Positions 37,792-47,423 of a stretch of DNA of 64,000 nt are shown here, piece after piece. Every line of letters starts with the position of its first letter. Position 1 is the first letter of the stretch. The notes under the pieces are model-generated. The model had not been told where the DNA came from. It made no database searches and saw only the letters and a program-made list of their open reading frames with translations. The stretch spans positions 310,001-374,000 of the forward strand of contig NZ_SJOF01000001.1 of assembly GCF_004331255.1 (NCBI RefSeq), written 5' to 3'. Source of the stretch: Acinetobacter sp. ANC 4173. Lineage in GTDB: Bacteria; Pseudomonadota; Gammaproteobacteria; Pseudomonadales; Moraxellaceae. A program made the translations under genes and the position numbers.

Positions 37792-38474
37792 ATTACGGCA
37801 TCCCTTTGATTTTTTTTAGGTAAATATGGATCTATTAATTTTTTTAGGTCTTCTTTGGTATAATATTTTTCACCAATTCGATAAATCTTATATGGTGTTC
37901 CTGCTTTTTTTAAGTCATCAAAAAGCCAATAAGGAGTCACTGCTCTAATATATACAGAATAAGTTCCTGTTTTTCCTTTACCTTTTGGCAATTCAGGTAT
38001 ATAAGGTCTTAATACCTGTAGCATTGTTTCTGCACATGTATCATTTGTTATTCCGCTATATACGATTCTGCCTTCCTTAGAAAAAATACTACCGTTTGTA
38101 ATTAAGTTTCGCCATGAATTAGTTTCCTCAATAAGTTTCTCTGCTTTGACTTTAGTTAAATTATACTTAAAAGCATAGACCATGTTTTTCATCGTACAAT
38201 CCGCGGTAGCAGGCCCTATTGCAGCGGCAGCAGCAGAACTAGGTCCAAAACTGAGTACAGACTGAATAATTCCATTTTTTACAATATAATGTAATGCATG
38301 CCCTGGTTCAGCAATAGGATTATGAGCTGTCGAACCATCTTGAGTTTTTATTAAAGCTTTTTCAGGATGTGAAGCATCAATCATAATAACAACATAATAA
38401 TTATCTACTTTAACTTCCGTTATTGGCTTATTGGGTTTAGTTACTCCCTTACCATCGGGTTTTATACCAGCCAT
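37785..38474 (-). CDS. Probable VgrG-linked T6SS effector, permuted papain/NlpC-like
   Basis: The 229-residue protein follows vgrG by 4 bases and is coupled to a lipoprotein gene, the usual place for a VgrG cargo effector. It has no signal peptide. A His motif (EPGHALHY, H59/H62) comes before a Cys at the start of a helix (NDTCAETMLQVLRPY, C147). That order fits the circularly permuted NlpC/P60-LRAT-like amidase fold found in some cell-wall effectors. A small Ala/Gly-rich hydrophobic segment (SSAAAAAIGPA) could interact with membrane. The enzyme class is inference. The C-terminal half is duplicated at 36842-37149. Confidence 0.65.
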   Translation of the reverse strand: MAGIKPDGKGVTKPNKPITEVKVDNYYVVIMIDASHPEKALIKTQDGSTAHNPIAEPGHALHYIVKNGIIQSVLSFGPSSAAAAAIGPATADCTMKNMVYAFKYNLTKVKAEKLIEETNSWRNLITNGSIFSKEGRIVYSGITNDTCAETMLQVLRPYIPELPKGKGKTGTYSVYIRAVTPYWLFDDLKKAGTPYKIYRIGEKYYTKEDLKKLIDPYLPKKNQRDAVIW

Positions 38475-38478
38475 TCAA

Positions 38479-41253
38479 TTACCTCTTTATTTCTTTTAAT
38501 TTTTCTTCAGCTTCTTGTCCTAAATAGACTTGCATCCCTTCTGATTCAGGTCGATATATCCTTTTGGTATAACCTTCTTCATCTGTTTTACCCTCATAAT
38601 AAACACCGCTTTTAGTGACAGCTAAATAATTCATATTTTTTAATATTTTATTGTCTGAATCTTTAATTAAGAACTTTTGGCTAAATTCTTGTAGAATAGG
38701 TAATTTAAATTCTGGATAGGCTTTTTGCTCGCCACGCTTAAACTGGTGCTGACCGGCTTTCACTTCAAATAATGAACCTGTCGCATTACGAATCCCTGCA
38801 CCACTGATTTCAATCCGTGATCCACCTGATTCCAATACAATTTTTTTATTGGCTCTTATAATGACTTCACTTTCGGTGGAAATAATTTGGACACCTTTCC
38901 TCGCAACAATATCAAGTTGATCATTTTGTGCTTGTAACTCAATTTTTCCTTTTCCTGCAAATAACCGTGCTCCTGCTTCTGCTGCAAACAAGCTGATTTT
39001 ATCTTGTGCATGCAAAATAAAATTATGATTTGTACTTTGGTTGATACTCTTATTTGCATATTGATTAATTTGCCCATCAGCTGAGATATGAATATCTTCA
39101 GATGTAGATAATCCTATGCTGTTGGGGGAACTCATTAACATAATGGCTTTTTTAAATCTACCTATATCTTTTTCAATCTGCTCAAAAAACACCTTTAATT
39201 GCTCAAATGACTCAATTTCATCTGTTTTTTGATTTTTTGCAATTGAGCTTAAAGTTTTAGCATTATTAAAATTACCTTCTAGCTGAGATCTCCCTTCATG
39301 TGCATCCAGATGTTCGCCCTGAGCCTGATCTTGTTTATATGTGGAAAGAAGTAATCCTTCTCCTGCTCTGAGCGCTCCCCATTGGTCAGTACGGAGTTCA
39401 AAACCTTCGCCACGGTCTTCACTTTCTTCGGTGGATTTGGGATGACTCAGTTTACCTAAGTTGAGTTGACTTGCCGCATGGCTGCTTTGCAACTGGGCAC
39501 TAATTTGACCCGTGGTGTCATCAAATCGCAACTGGTTAAAGCCCTCTCCCTGATATTCTTTCGATTTAATGCCTGCTAGTTTCTTGGTATCAGGCAGTTG
39601 TCCTGCATTATCGAATTTTGTAGGAGAACGCTGTGCTTCATGAATACGCCCCACCACAAAAGGACGATCTATGTCTCCTTGAAAGAAGTCAATGACTACT
39701 ATTTCCCCGATACGCGGCAAGAAACGTGCCCCGTAGCCTTCCCCTGCCCATGGGGTCAGTACATCCACCCAAGCAGAGTCCGTATCGTTATCATTGCTGC
39801 CTGCACCACCATCATGTGTATGATCTTCATTTCTTGTGAATAAAAAGCGGACTTTGATGCGCCCCCATTCATCGACATGAATTTCCTCACCATTCGGGCC
39901 TACCACTTGAGCGCGTTGCGGGTTGGCAGCTGGGCGATGCTGCTCGGGATGATAAGCTGGCACAGTTTTAACATGTCGACGTTGTAAGCGAAGCAGATTG
40001 CCTTGGCGCTGTTCACTTGCAATGCTGCTCAGTGTAGACGTGAATTGCCAATGACTTTGTTGGAGAAGTTGCTCCAATTGTTGGTTTAAATCTTTAGGTA
40101 GGTTATTTTGGCTATAAAAGGTTTTTTCGGTAATGAGAAATTCTTTGTCTGCACCACTGTGTTGATTAACTTCAGGATGATCTTGCAGTTCAAACCAGTA
40201 ACCCACATGAGCATCTCGCACCGTAGACTGGGCACAGAAATGCTTGGCTTGTGTATTGTAATAGTCCGACAGTTGCTGGTTAAATTGTTCCAGTTGTGGA
40301 TTGCCCGATGCTGTTGCACCATCCTCCCCATTCAGGTCTTGCATCCATGCAGGTGAAAAATGCCATGCTTGCTCTAGCCCTAAACTCGCAACATCATACT
40401 GCTCACTCTGCTGATGTTTGCTTTGCACACTGCCTGCACCATCATCTTGGGTCAGTGCATCAGCTTGCCAGCGCTGAACATGCACTGCTGTGGGCTGTAA
40501 CTGGCGTTGTGCCTGCCAATCGATAATGCTATCTACAGCTTGAACGGCACTGCTCTGATGAAAGCGGATAAGACGTCGTGGCAGAGCTTGGTAGTGCTGG
40601 TTATCATCAATTAAGCGTAGCTTTTGTGCTTGAATCGGTTGGTGAATTTGAGCAAGCAGCGTTTGGGCTTCATCAATCAGCCAGCTAATCCCTTCACTTC
40701 TGAGGAGACGAGTTAAAAAATCATAATCACTTTCATTGCTTTGCATAATGAAAGGTCGAATGTCGTACTCTCGGCTCAGCCCTGCTAAATCAAGACTCAG
40801 ACTTGCTGCAAACAGCGGACTTTTTTGTTGCCACTCTTGGAACAGAATGTTGACCACATCCACCACATTTTTATTCATAAACACACGACTGTTACGGCGT
40901 TGTTTCCATAATGAGGTCGGGTCTTCAAGCGTGAGGCGATACAAGGTCAGTGCACCATCGTTTGCCCCAGCTTGAGCTTGGGTGATGATCCCTGTGATAC
41001 GGCTCAATTGTCCTGTGTCAGTCACTTGGTCTATAGCGACCTGACAACCAATAAACTGTTTTAGCGGAATAAATGCATGTGTCGACAAGCAAATTAAACT
41101 GGCGGTTAAGCCTTGATTTAAGCCATGCGTCCCGTCTATTCGCTGTAAATAGACCTGCTGATTCAGCAACGCATTGGCAAACTGGATATGCAATACACGC
41201 TTTTGTGTAGTGAATTCCAGCTGTTCAAAAGCAGCATAAATATGATTCAACAT
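38479..41253 (-). CDS. vgrG: Type VI secretion VgrG spike protein with C-terminal extension
   Basis: The 924-residue protein has the VgrG order. A gp27-like N-terminal region (about 20-400, with QSNESDYDFLTRLLRSEGISW) is followed by the gp5 OB-fold (EIHVDEWGRIKVRFLF, then DSAWVDVLTPWAGEGYGARFLPRIGEIVVIDFFQGD) and the DUF2345 beta-helix (RTDQWGALRAGEGLLLST to IRANKKIVLESGGSRIEISG). After about residue 845 a transthyretin-like extension (YYEGKTDEEGYTKRIYRP) probably docks the cargo effector encoded next. No hcp or other T6SS core gene is nearby, so this is an orphan vgrG island. Confidence 0.93.
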   Translation of the reverse strand: MLNHIYAAFEQLEFTTQKRVLHIQFANALLNQQVYLQRIDGTHGLNQGLTASLICLSTHAFIPLKQFIGCQVAIDQVTDTGQLSRITGIITQAQAGANDGALTLYRLTLEDPTSLWKQRRNSRVFMNKNVVDVVNILFQEWQQKSPLFAASLSLDLAGLSREYDIRPFIMQSNESDYDFLTRLLRSEGISWLIDEAQTLLAQIHQPIQAQKLRLIDDNQHYQALPRRLIRFHQSSAVQAVDSIIDWQAQRQLQPTAVHVQRWQADALTQDDGAGSVQSKHQQSEQYDVASLGLEQAWHFSPAWMQDLNGEDGATASGNPQLEQFNQQLSDYYNTQAKHFCAQSTVRDAHVGYWFELQDHPEVNQHSGADKEFLITEKTFYSQNNLPKDLNQQLEQLLQQSHWQFTSTLSSIASEQRQGNLLRLQRRHVKTVPAYHPEQHRPAANPQRAQVVGPNGEEIHVDEWGRIKVRFLFTRNEDHTHDGGAGSNDNDTDSAWVDVLTPWAGEGYGARFLPRIGEIVVIDFFQGDIDRPFVVGRIHEAQRSPTKFDNAGQLPDTKKLAGIKSKEYQGEGFNQLRFDDTTGQISAQLQSSHAASQLNLGKLSHPKSTEESEDRGEGFELRTDQWGALRAGEGLLLSTYKQDQAQGEHLDAHEGRSQLEGNFNNAKTLSSIAKNQKTDEIESFEQLKVFFEQIEKDIGRFKKAIMLMSSPNSIGLSTSEDIHISADGQINQYANKSINQSTNHNFILHAQDKISLFAAEAGARLFAGKGKIELQAQNDQLDIVARKGVQIISTESEVIIRANKKIVLESGGSRIEISGAGIRNATGSLFEVKAGQHQFKRGEQKAYPEFKLPILQEFSQKFLIKDSDNKILKNMNYLAVTKSGVYYEGKTDEEGYTKRIYRPESEGMQVYLGQEAEEKLKEIKR

Positions 41254-41369
41254 AATGTTTTTAATAAATATAAAGTGAATGTCGTAATTATAAAGTTTGC
41301 CGTATAGTATAAAAATTTAGCGTTTTTGACCAGTACCAAGCTGAATTTTATGGCACTTTATGACATAAA

Positions 41370-41531
41370 TTGACAATATGGAAAGAAAATTATGCAGCAT
41401 TACTCACGTTACAGATGGATGGCTCTGTGATTGAAAATGCTTTGAGTATTCAACTCCAAAAAATATTTAATATAAATAAAAATCAATATGATAAGTTTAA
41501 TTTGTTTCTTAAACCTCTCTCCAAATTCTGA
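41370..41531 (+). pseudogene. Possible 3' remnant of a gene
   Basis: A 53-codon plus-strand frame (translation including ENYAALLTLQMDGSVIENAL, ending at a TGA at 41529) looks more protein-like than its surroundings. It lacks a ribosome binding site and begins at a TTG after an in-frame stop. It may be the tail of a gene removed when the vgrG island formed. The remainder of the 41254-41631 spacer shows nothing. Confidence 0.3.
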
Positions 41532-41631
41532 GATATTTCACAAACTACTAATCAACAGAATATTCCATCTAATTCGGGCTTTCTATGTTTACAAAATTAT
41601 TTCACTTCAAACACATAGCATTATTCAAAAA

Positions 41632-42543
41632 TCAGGCCTGTGCTTTTAACCACGTCACAAAAGCATCAACTTTAGGCAACATCCGACCTTTCGGCAAAGC
41701 AAGGTAATAATGCTGCTCACATGTCAAAGACATTTCAGAAAATGGCATGATCAATACCCCACTTTCAAGGTCTTGTTGCACTAACCTTTTTCGCCCCATG
41801 CAAATGCCCAAATGCTGTTTTGCAGCCAAAAGCGCCAAATCTGAACGGTCAAACTGCATCCCCTTTGACGTATTCAGTTCTACTGCAAAATGAGTCGCCC
41901 AACTCTGCCACTCTTCAGTTCCCGTACCGTTCTGCCATGCTTGGCTGTCATGCAACAAAGTACAATCTTTTAAATGCTGTTCGTGACCCATTAAATTCAT
42001 TTTTTTCGCATATTCTGAACTGCAAACAGGTACGATGTGTTCATCCATCAAATACTGATAATTCAGATTCGCTGATGGCCGATGGTCAAAATAAATCGCC
42101 AGATCAATGCCTGTGCGTTGAAAATTCACCATCTCATTGCCTGTTAAAATTGACAGTTCAATTAATGGATATTGTTGAATAAAATCCTCTAATTTAGGAA
42201 TCAGCCAACATTGAGTAATCGAGGGTCGTGCATAGATGGTGAGAGAACCCGCCAAAGCCTGATTTTGAATCGCTTTTATTTCAGTACTTAAATGATCAAA
42301 AGATAGTTGCAAAGCCGCCAGTAGTCTGTGCCCTGCATGGCTCAAGACCACCTTACGATGCAACCGTTCAAATAATTGAATGTTGAGTTCTTTTTCAAGC
42401 AAATTGATTTGATGGCTGACAGCACTCGGTGTCAAACATAACTCAGCGGCTGCCGTGGCAAATGATTCGTATCTTGCAGCAACTTCAAAAGTATAAAGTT
42501 TGGATAACTGAAAGCCTGTTAGATTGTTATAGAACATGCTCAT
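41632..42543 (-). CDS. dsdC: LysR-type regulator, probable DsdC
   Basis: The 303-residue LysR regulator has the N-terminal helix-turn-helix (LYTFEVAARYESFATAAAEL, then LTPSAVSHQINLLEKELNIQLFERLHRKVVLS, about 15-65) and a substrate-binding domain. It diverges from the D-serine ammonia-lyase gene at 42778, with a 234-base spacer, which is the arrangement of dsdC and dsdA. DsdC activates dsdA in response to D-serine. The N-terminal sequence also resembles GcvA-type regulators, so the name rests mainly on context. Confidence 0.82.
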   Translation of the reverse strand: MSMFYNNLTGFQLSKLYTFEVAARYESFATAAAELCLTPSAVSHQINLLEKELNIQLFERLHRKVVLSHAGHRLLAALQLSFDHLSTEIKAIQNQALAGSLTIYARPSITQCWLIPKLEDFIQQYPLIELSILTGNEMVNFQRTGIDLAIYFDHRPSANLNYQYLMDEHIVPVCSSEYAKKMNLMGHEQHLKDCTLLHDSQAWQNGTGTEEWQSWATHFAVELNTSKGMQFDRSDLALLAAKQHLGICMGRKRLVQQDLESGVLIMPFSEMSLTCEQHYYLALPKGRMLPKVDAFVTWLKAQA

Positions 42544-42777
42544 TTGTTTTATCTCTATTCATGGCACTCATCTTGATATTGAAATTAAGCATAGGCTTTG
42601 ACTTAAAATCAATTCATCTCAATATGTTTTCTTTAATACTAAAGCGCATTACAGATGAATTATTTTCACGAATACATCAAATATCATCATTTGACCCAGT
42701 GTAGTAAATGCATTGAAATAAGCTCACAGTTGTTGCATTACCACTGAATATTTCTGTTTTTAGCCTGCAAAACCTAT

Positions 42778-44127
42778 ATGAGCCATCACATGAATCCTCA
42801 ACAGATCCAGCAACTCACTAAACAGTACCCCATCGTTAAAACATTGATCGAACTGAAAGAAACCATTTGGTTTAATCCTCATTTCACAACACTAGAAGAA
42901 GGATTGCCTTATGTTGGACTGAATCAAGTAAACATTGATGATGCACGTGACCGTTTAGCTCGCTTTGCGCCCTATCTAATGACGGCATTTCCAGAAACTG
43001 CGCTAAGTCATGGCATTATTGAATCTGAACTGGTATCAATTCCAGAGATGCAACAACAATTAGAAGCACAATACGGACAAAAAATTGAAGGAACGCTGTG
43101 GCTTAAAAAAGACAGCCATTTACCTATTTCTGGCTCTATTAAAGCCCGTGGAGGTATTTATGAAGTGCTCTATTTTGCTGAGAAATTAGCACTGGATGCA
43201 GGTTTACTGACCCTGCAAGATGACTATGCCAAATTAAACGCCTCTGAATTTAAAAAGTTTTTCAATCAATACAGTATTGCGGTCGGATCAACAGGAAATT
43301 TAGGGCTATCGATTGGCATCATCAGTGCACAATTGGGTTTTAATGTGACTGTGCATATGTCGGCAGATGCTCGGCAATGGAAAAAAGACAAATTGCGTGC
43401 ACATGGCGTCACTGTAATTGAATACACAGAAGATTATGGTGTTGCGGTCGAAGCCGGACGCAAAGCAGCACTGACAAATCCAAACTGCTATTTTATTGAT
43501 GACGAGAACTCCAAAAACCTGTTTTTAGGCTATGCCGTCGCAGGGGAACGCTTAAAGCAGCAATTACAACAACGTGATATTCAAGTCGATCAAGAACATC
43601 CTTTATTTGTCTACTTACCTTGTGGTGTCGGTGGTGGTCCTGGTGGAGTTGCCTTTGGTTTAAAAATGGCATTTGGTGATCATGTTCATTGCTTTTTTGC
43701 CGAACCAACGCATTCTCCCTGCATGTTATTGGGCATTGCCACAGGCTTGCATGATCAAATTTCAGTACAAGAGATCGGGATCGACAACATCACCGATGCA
43801 GATGGACTCGCTGTCGGTCGTGCTTCTGGTTTTGTCGGTCATGCGATGCAACGTTTATTGGATGGTCTTTATACCTTGGACGATCAAACCCTGTATCAAT
43901 TGCTCGGAATGCTCAATCAAGCCGAAGCACTGCAACTCGAACCTTCAGCTTTGGCAGGCATGTTGGGACCTGTGCTCATTTGCAAACATCCTGAATATGC
44001 GGCAATGCATCATTTCACGCCACAACAATTGCAGAATGCCAATCATATTGTTTGGGGCACGGGGGGTGGCATGGTACCCAAGGAAGAGATGACCAATTAT
44101 TTAACCAAAGCAGCCATAGCGAATTAA
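42778..44127 (+). CDS. dsdA: D-serine ammonia-lyase
   Basis: The 449-residue PLP enzyme deaminates D-serine to pyruvate and ammonia, relieving D-serine toxicity. The Schiff-base lysine is K122 in [14 protein letters not shown]. The PLP phosphate cradle is seen in [18 protein letters not shown], and further signature parts are [20 protein letters not shown] and [21 protein letters not shown]. Length agrees with DsdA. The start may be this ATG or the ATG four codons later (42790); neither has a strong ribosome binding site. No dsdX transporter gene is adjacent. Confidence 0.95.
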   Translation: MSHHMNPQQIQQLTKQYPIVKTLIELKETIWFNPHFTTLEEGLPYVGLNQVNIDDARDRLARFAPYLMTAFPETALSHGIIESELVSIPEMQQQLEAQYGQKIEGTLWLKKDSHLPISGSIKARGGIYEVLYFAEKLALDAGLLTLQDDYAKLNASEFKKFFNQYSIAVGSTGNLGLSIGIISAQLGFNVTVHMSADARQWKKDKLRAHGVTVIEYTEDYGVAVEAGRKAALTNPNCYFIDDENSKNLFLGYAVAGERLKQQLQQRDIQVDQEHPLFVYLPCGVGGGPGGVAFGLKMAFGDHVHCFFAEPTHSPCMLLGIATGLHDQISVQEIGIDNITDADGLAVGRASGFVGHAMQRLLDGLYTLDDQTLYQLLGMLNQAEALQLEPSALAGMLGPVLICKHPEYAAMHHFTPQQLQNANHIVWGTGGGMVPKEEMTNYLTKAAIAN

Positions 44128-44242
44128 GTTTTTTCTAAAAATTCATGCCAAGAATCTAGAAATACGCCTCCTGCACATATGCCGAAGGCGTGTTTCCACA
44201 TTCGGTTCAAGCTAAATTAAGCACAATCAATCACTGCGCGAT

Positions 44243-44386
44243 TTAAATATCTTTGACAAAATGCTGAATCAAATTTAACACTTCGATTGCTTTTTCTTGA
44301 TGCGGGAAATCACCACCGTCCTTTAAAATTTATAGTTCAGTCTCGTCCGCTGCCAAATCAACAATAAAAAATAAGTGGTGACCCAT
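44243..44386 (-). pseudogene. Small open frame broken by an in-frame stop
   Basis: An ATG at 44384-44386 with a good GGGAGA ribosome binding site starts MGHHLFFIVDLAADETEL. It meets TAA at 44330-44332, then continues in the same frame as ILKDGGDFPHQEKAIEVLN to a stop at 44243. The whole would be 47 residues. It looks like a small real gene with one nonsense mutation, or an 18-residue peptide gene. The rest of the 44128-44596 spacer has only a weak hairpin (44544-44551 with 44571-44578) after the cation-efflux gene. Confidence 0.4.
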
Positions 44387-44596
44387 GATTCAATCTCCCA
44401 CTGCATAAGATCATTTTATTCATCTAAGCACAATCCAGCTAAGTTGCTTAGTAGCTCATTCATTTAAGGAAAAGATGGCTCGTTCAAGGGGAAAATTGAA
44501 GCCGATAAATGCCTGACGCATCATCAATAAATCTTTTAAAATTTAGGCATCTTGAATCTTATTTATTCTTGATGCCTATTTAGGTCCACTTTCAAA

Positions 44597-45481
44597 TTAT
44601 ATCGGGTCAATGTGAGTGACCACATCAATCACATTATGTTTTTTGAGAACTTCATTTCTGGCATCGACTGCAATTTTGTGCCCTTCTCTTACACTTTGCT
44701 CGCCACTGACTTCCAAATGAACATCCACAATAATCATGTCACCCATTTTACGGGTTCTGAGTTGATGTAAACCCAATATGCCCTCTTTATTCAATAAGGT
44801 CTCTTTTATAGCCGCTATTTCATCTTCATTTGCCGACTTGTCCATCAAATCATGTAAGCCCGTCCAGCTAAATTCGAAACCCATTTTGGCAATCATCAAA
44901 CCGACAATTAAAGCCGCAATTGGATCAAGAATCGGATATCCCGCAAGATTGCCAATAATCCCTAATGCCACAACAAAAGAAGAGGCTGCATCTGAACGTG
45001 CATGCCATGCATTCGCAATCAATAAACTCGATTTTACTTTTTTGGCAACAAACATCATATAGCGGAACAAAAGTTCCTTACAGATCAATGCCATAATCGC
45101 AATCCAAAGCGCCATGCTATGCACTTGGGGAATTTGCTCGGGATGAAGAATTTTATGTGTTGCCGTCCATAACATGCCTATCCCAACGAACAGTAAAATT
45201 AAACCAAGTACAAAAGATGCGGCATTTTCAAAACGAAGATAACCATAGGGATGAACATCATCTGGCGCTTTTTGACTATGACGATTTGCAGCCAAGACAA
45301 TAAAGTCGGCGACTAAGTCACTTAACGTATGAATACCATCCGCAACTAAACCTTGTGATTTAGAAAAAAGACCAATCCATATCTGACCAATCGACAAGAA
45401 AATATTAACAGCAACACTTACCCATGTTGACTTTGAAGCAGCTTTTGCCCTCAACTCAAGATCAATATTTGATTCCAGCAT
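44597..45481 (-). CDS. Cation diffusion facilitator, FieF-like efflux pump
   Basis: The 294-residue inner-membrane protein has about six helices. It carries CDF metal-site motifs GLVADGIHTLSDLVADFIV (helix 2, HxxxD, about 43-61) and NAWHARSDAASSFVVALG (helix 5, HxxxD, about 157-174). A cytoplasmic C-terminal domain ends in DVHLEVSGEQSVREGHKIA. It exports divalent metal (Zn, Fe or Co) in exchange for protons. The gene is 19 bases downstream of the cytochrome b561 stop, so they may share a transcript. Confidence 0.9.
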   Translation of the reverse strand: MLESNIDLELRAKAASKSTWVSVAVNIFLSIGQIWIGLFSKSQGLVADGIHTLSDLVADFIVLAANRHSQKAPDDVHPYGYLRFENAASFVLGLILLFVGIGMLWTATHKILHPEQIPQVHSMALWIAIMALICKELLFRYMMFVAKKVKSSLLIANAWHARSDAASSFVVALGIIGNLAGYPILDPIAALIVGLMIAKMGFEFSWTGLHDLMDKSANEDEIAAIKETLLNKEGILGLHQLRTRKMGDMIIVDVHLEVSGEQSVREGHKIAVDARNEVLKKHNVIDVVTHIDPI

Positions 45482-45500
45482 AATCTTTTAAGCTCTTGGT

Positions 45501-46010
45501 TCATTTTTTAAAATAAAGCATACTTTTCAAAACATTATCTTTAAATACATAATGATGAATTAATGCAGCCAATGCATGAAAGCCGATCAATACCATGAAA
45601 GAATTTCCTAGAAATTCATGGACTTCACCAATTATTTCAACATCCCATGAATTACTGATTAAGGGTAAACTGATTGCAAACAACTGATAACTCTCCGTTA
45701 AACCAGATAAAGTCACCCAACCCAACACAGGAATTAAAAATAACAGTGAATAAAGCGTGTACTTCACCATCAAAAATAAAGTTCGTTGATATTTACTCCT
45801 TGGTTTATTCAGTGGAATATCTTTTCGATAAATAGAAATTATTATAATTCTGATCAAAAATAACAGAAATACGGATATCCCAGCAAAAACATGGAGTTCT
45901 CCAGTTTTTAAATGTACGGTTGGGTCTCCTCCAGTGGTATAAGCCAACACGACAAGAAAGAGCGTCAGCCAATGGATGATCATTATGGGCAAAGGATATT
46001 TATTTTTCAT
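45501..46010 (-). CDS. Cytochrome b561-family membrane protein
   Basis: I use the ATG at 46008-46010, with AGGGG upstream; a TTG six codons earlier is less likely. The 169-residue protein has four membrane helices with haem-ligand histidines in PIMIIHWLTLFLVVLAYTTGG, ELHVFAGISVFLLFLIRIIII and EVHEFLGNSFMVLIGFHALAALIHHY. This is the bacterial CybB type, which oxidises quinol; some members act on superoxide. It lies just upstream of the cation-efflux gene on the same strand. Confidence 0.88.
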   Translation of the reverse strand: MKNKYPLPIMIIHWLTLFLVVLAYTTGGDPTVHLKTGELHVFAGISVFLLFLIRIIIISIYRKDIPLNKPRSKYQRTLFLMVKYTLYSLLFLIPVLGWVTLSGLTESYQLFAISLPLISNSWDVEIIGEVHEFLGNSFMVLIGFHALAALIHHYVFKDNVLKSMLYFKK

Positions 46011-46300
46011 AACAACCCCTAAATTCAAAAATATAAATAGATTTTAATACATTATAAAAAGGACCTTAAATCTAAATTAATTTATGAAAACATTTTTAAA
46101 ATCAAATACTAAAATCAAGAATATTTCGTATCAAAATAAAAAAAATCATTCTCAATTTCATTTATTTTAGATTCAGAGATAAACAAAAGACCCGACTAAA
46201 TTTTAAATATTTTTATTTGATTAGGTTTAATTTAAAAATATTTTATGCATAGATTTTATGGCGTAAAAGTCAAAAACCAAACGTGAGCATCGTTCTCCTT

Positions 46301-46450
46301 TTAAGTACAGTTAGAGATGAAATCTAGCACATCCTCTTTTTGAGTGTGATTCAGCCAATGTTCTAAACGCTGAAAGTTATGAAGCATTGATATCAAAGCA
46401 ATGCGTGATATAGCAAAAAAGGATAGATACTTGAATTTAAGTAGACGCAT
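46301..46450 (-). CDS. Doubtful small frame, 49 residues
   Basis: The translation (MRLLKFKYLSFFAISRIALI, then HNFQRLEHWLNHTQKEDVLD) looks protein-like and has AGG seven bases upstream of the ATG. A 16-base sequence like the terminal repeat of IS903-type elements (GCTTTGTTGAATAAAC, minus strand, 46522-46537) lies 70 bases upstream, so it may be debris of a mobile element. The rest of the 46011-46698 spacer holds nothing else I can name. Confidence 0.25.
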   Translation of the reverse strand: MRLLKFKYLSFFAISRIALISMLHNFQRLEHWLNHTQKEDVLDFISNCT

Positions 46451-46698
46451 CGGTGTACCTATGTTCGCTGTTTAGGCTTATGCATATGAGAATGATGATT
46501 AGCGCAGTACGAAAAGAATAGGTTTATTCAACAAAGCTGTTTCACATAAAATTCACTGTCTAATGAATATTATTAAATTGAAAGTTTAATCACCTCACGA
46601 ACTAAGCAAACACTTCATAAATTGAACACGTGTCTAAACCTGTTTAAGTTTAATTCAGCGTATTTTTATCTATTATCAAGATATAGGTGGATGATCCA

Positions 46699-47301
46699 AT
46701 GGCTATAGAATTTGTTTCCAAATCAAAGTTACCTACTGCATTTGGCGATTTTGAAATTATAGCATTTCAAGATCAAAGGACTGGTGAAGAACATATCGCT
46801 CTTACTAAAGGGATGAATGCTGCTCCCAATCAACCTGTACTGGTCAGAATACATTCAGAGTGCTTAACAGGTGATGCTTTTGGATCACTCAAATGTGATT
46901 GTGGTCCACAATTACACTCAACCATGAAAATGATTCATGATGCAGGTCAAGGTGTCATTTTATACCTGCGCCAAGAAGGCCGTGGCATAGGACTAACCAA
47001 TAAAATTCGTGCCTACGCACTTCAAGACCAAGGACATGATACCCTTGATGCCAATTTATTATTAAACCTGCCAGCAGATGCTCGCAAGTATGATATGTGT
47101 ACCATTATGCTTGATTATTTACAAATAAAAGACGTCAAGTTAATTACCAATAATCCATTTAAAATTAAATCTTTAACTGATTTAGGAATTAATGTTGTTG
47201 AACGTATTCCTTTAAAAGTTGGTTTAAATAGCTTTAATAAGAATTATCTCGAAACAAAGCAAAAACGCATGTCACATCTATATGATAATAGTGATTTTTA
47301 A
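46699..47301 (+). CDS. ribA: GTP cyclohydrolase II
   Basis: I choose the ATG at 46699 (AGGTGG nine bases upstream) over a GTG four codons earlier, giving 200 residues, close to the E. coli length. The enzyme opens GTP in the first step of riboflavin synthesis. Zinc ligands are in [18 protein letters not shown] (three Cys). The catalytic region is [26 protein letters not shown], and [14 protein letters not shown] is the typical C-terminal block. It is not fused to RibB. No FMN riboswitch is seen in the leader. Confidence 0.95.
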   Translation: MAIEFVSKSKLPTAFGDFEIIAFQDQRTGEEHIALTKGMNAAPNQPVLVRIHSECLTGDAFGSLKCDCGPQLHSTMKMIHDAGQGVILYLRQEGRGIGLTNKIRAYALQDQGHDTLDANLLLNLPADARKYDMCTIMLDYLQIKDVKLITNNPFKIKSLTDLGINVVERIPLKVGLNSFNKNYLETKQKRMSHLYDNSDF

Positions 47302-47343
47302 AAAGCGATCACTTTCAGAAAAAAATCAACATACAAAGTTCCA

Positions 47344-47359
47344 TCTCCCTTACGGGAGA
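47344..47359. terminator. Weak hairpin between ribA and trpA
   Basis: A 6-base perfect stem (TCTCCC 47344-47349, GGGAGA 47354-47359) with a 4-base loop lies between converging genes, but no T run follows on either strand. Confidence 0.35.
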
Positions 47360-47423
47360 CGGTTGTATCACATATGGTTCTTGTAAAATTAACTTAAAAA
47401 ATTGTGATTAAAGAAACAGGATA

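Noticed and set aside
46130..46165. Fur-box-like A/T and TCATTCTCA sequence upstream of cytochrome b561
   Set aside because: Too few matches to the 19-base Fur consensus and more than 100 bases from the gene.
46522..46537. 16 bases resembling an IS903-type terminal inverted repeat
   Set aside because: No partner repeat and no transposase remnant were found nearby, so no mobile element is called.
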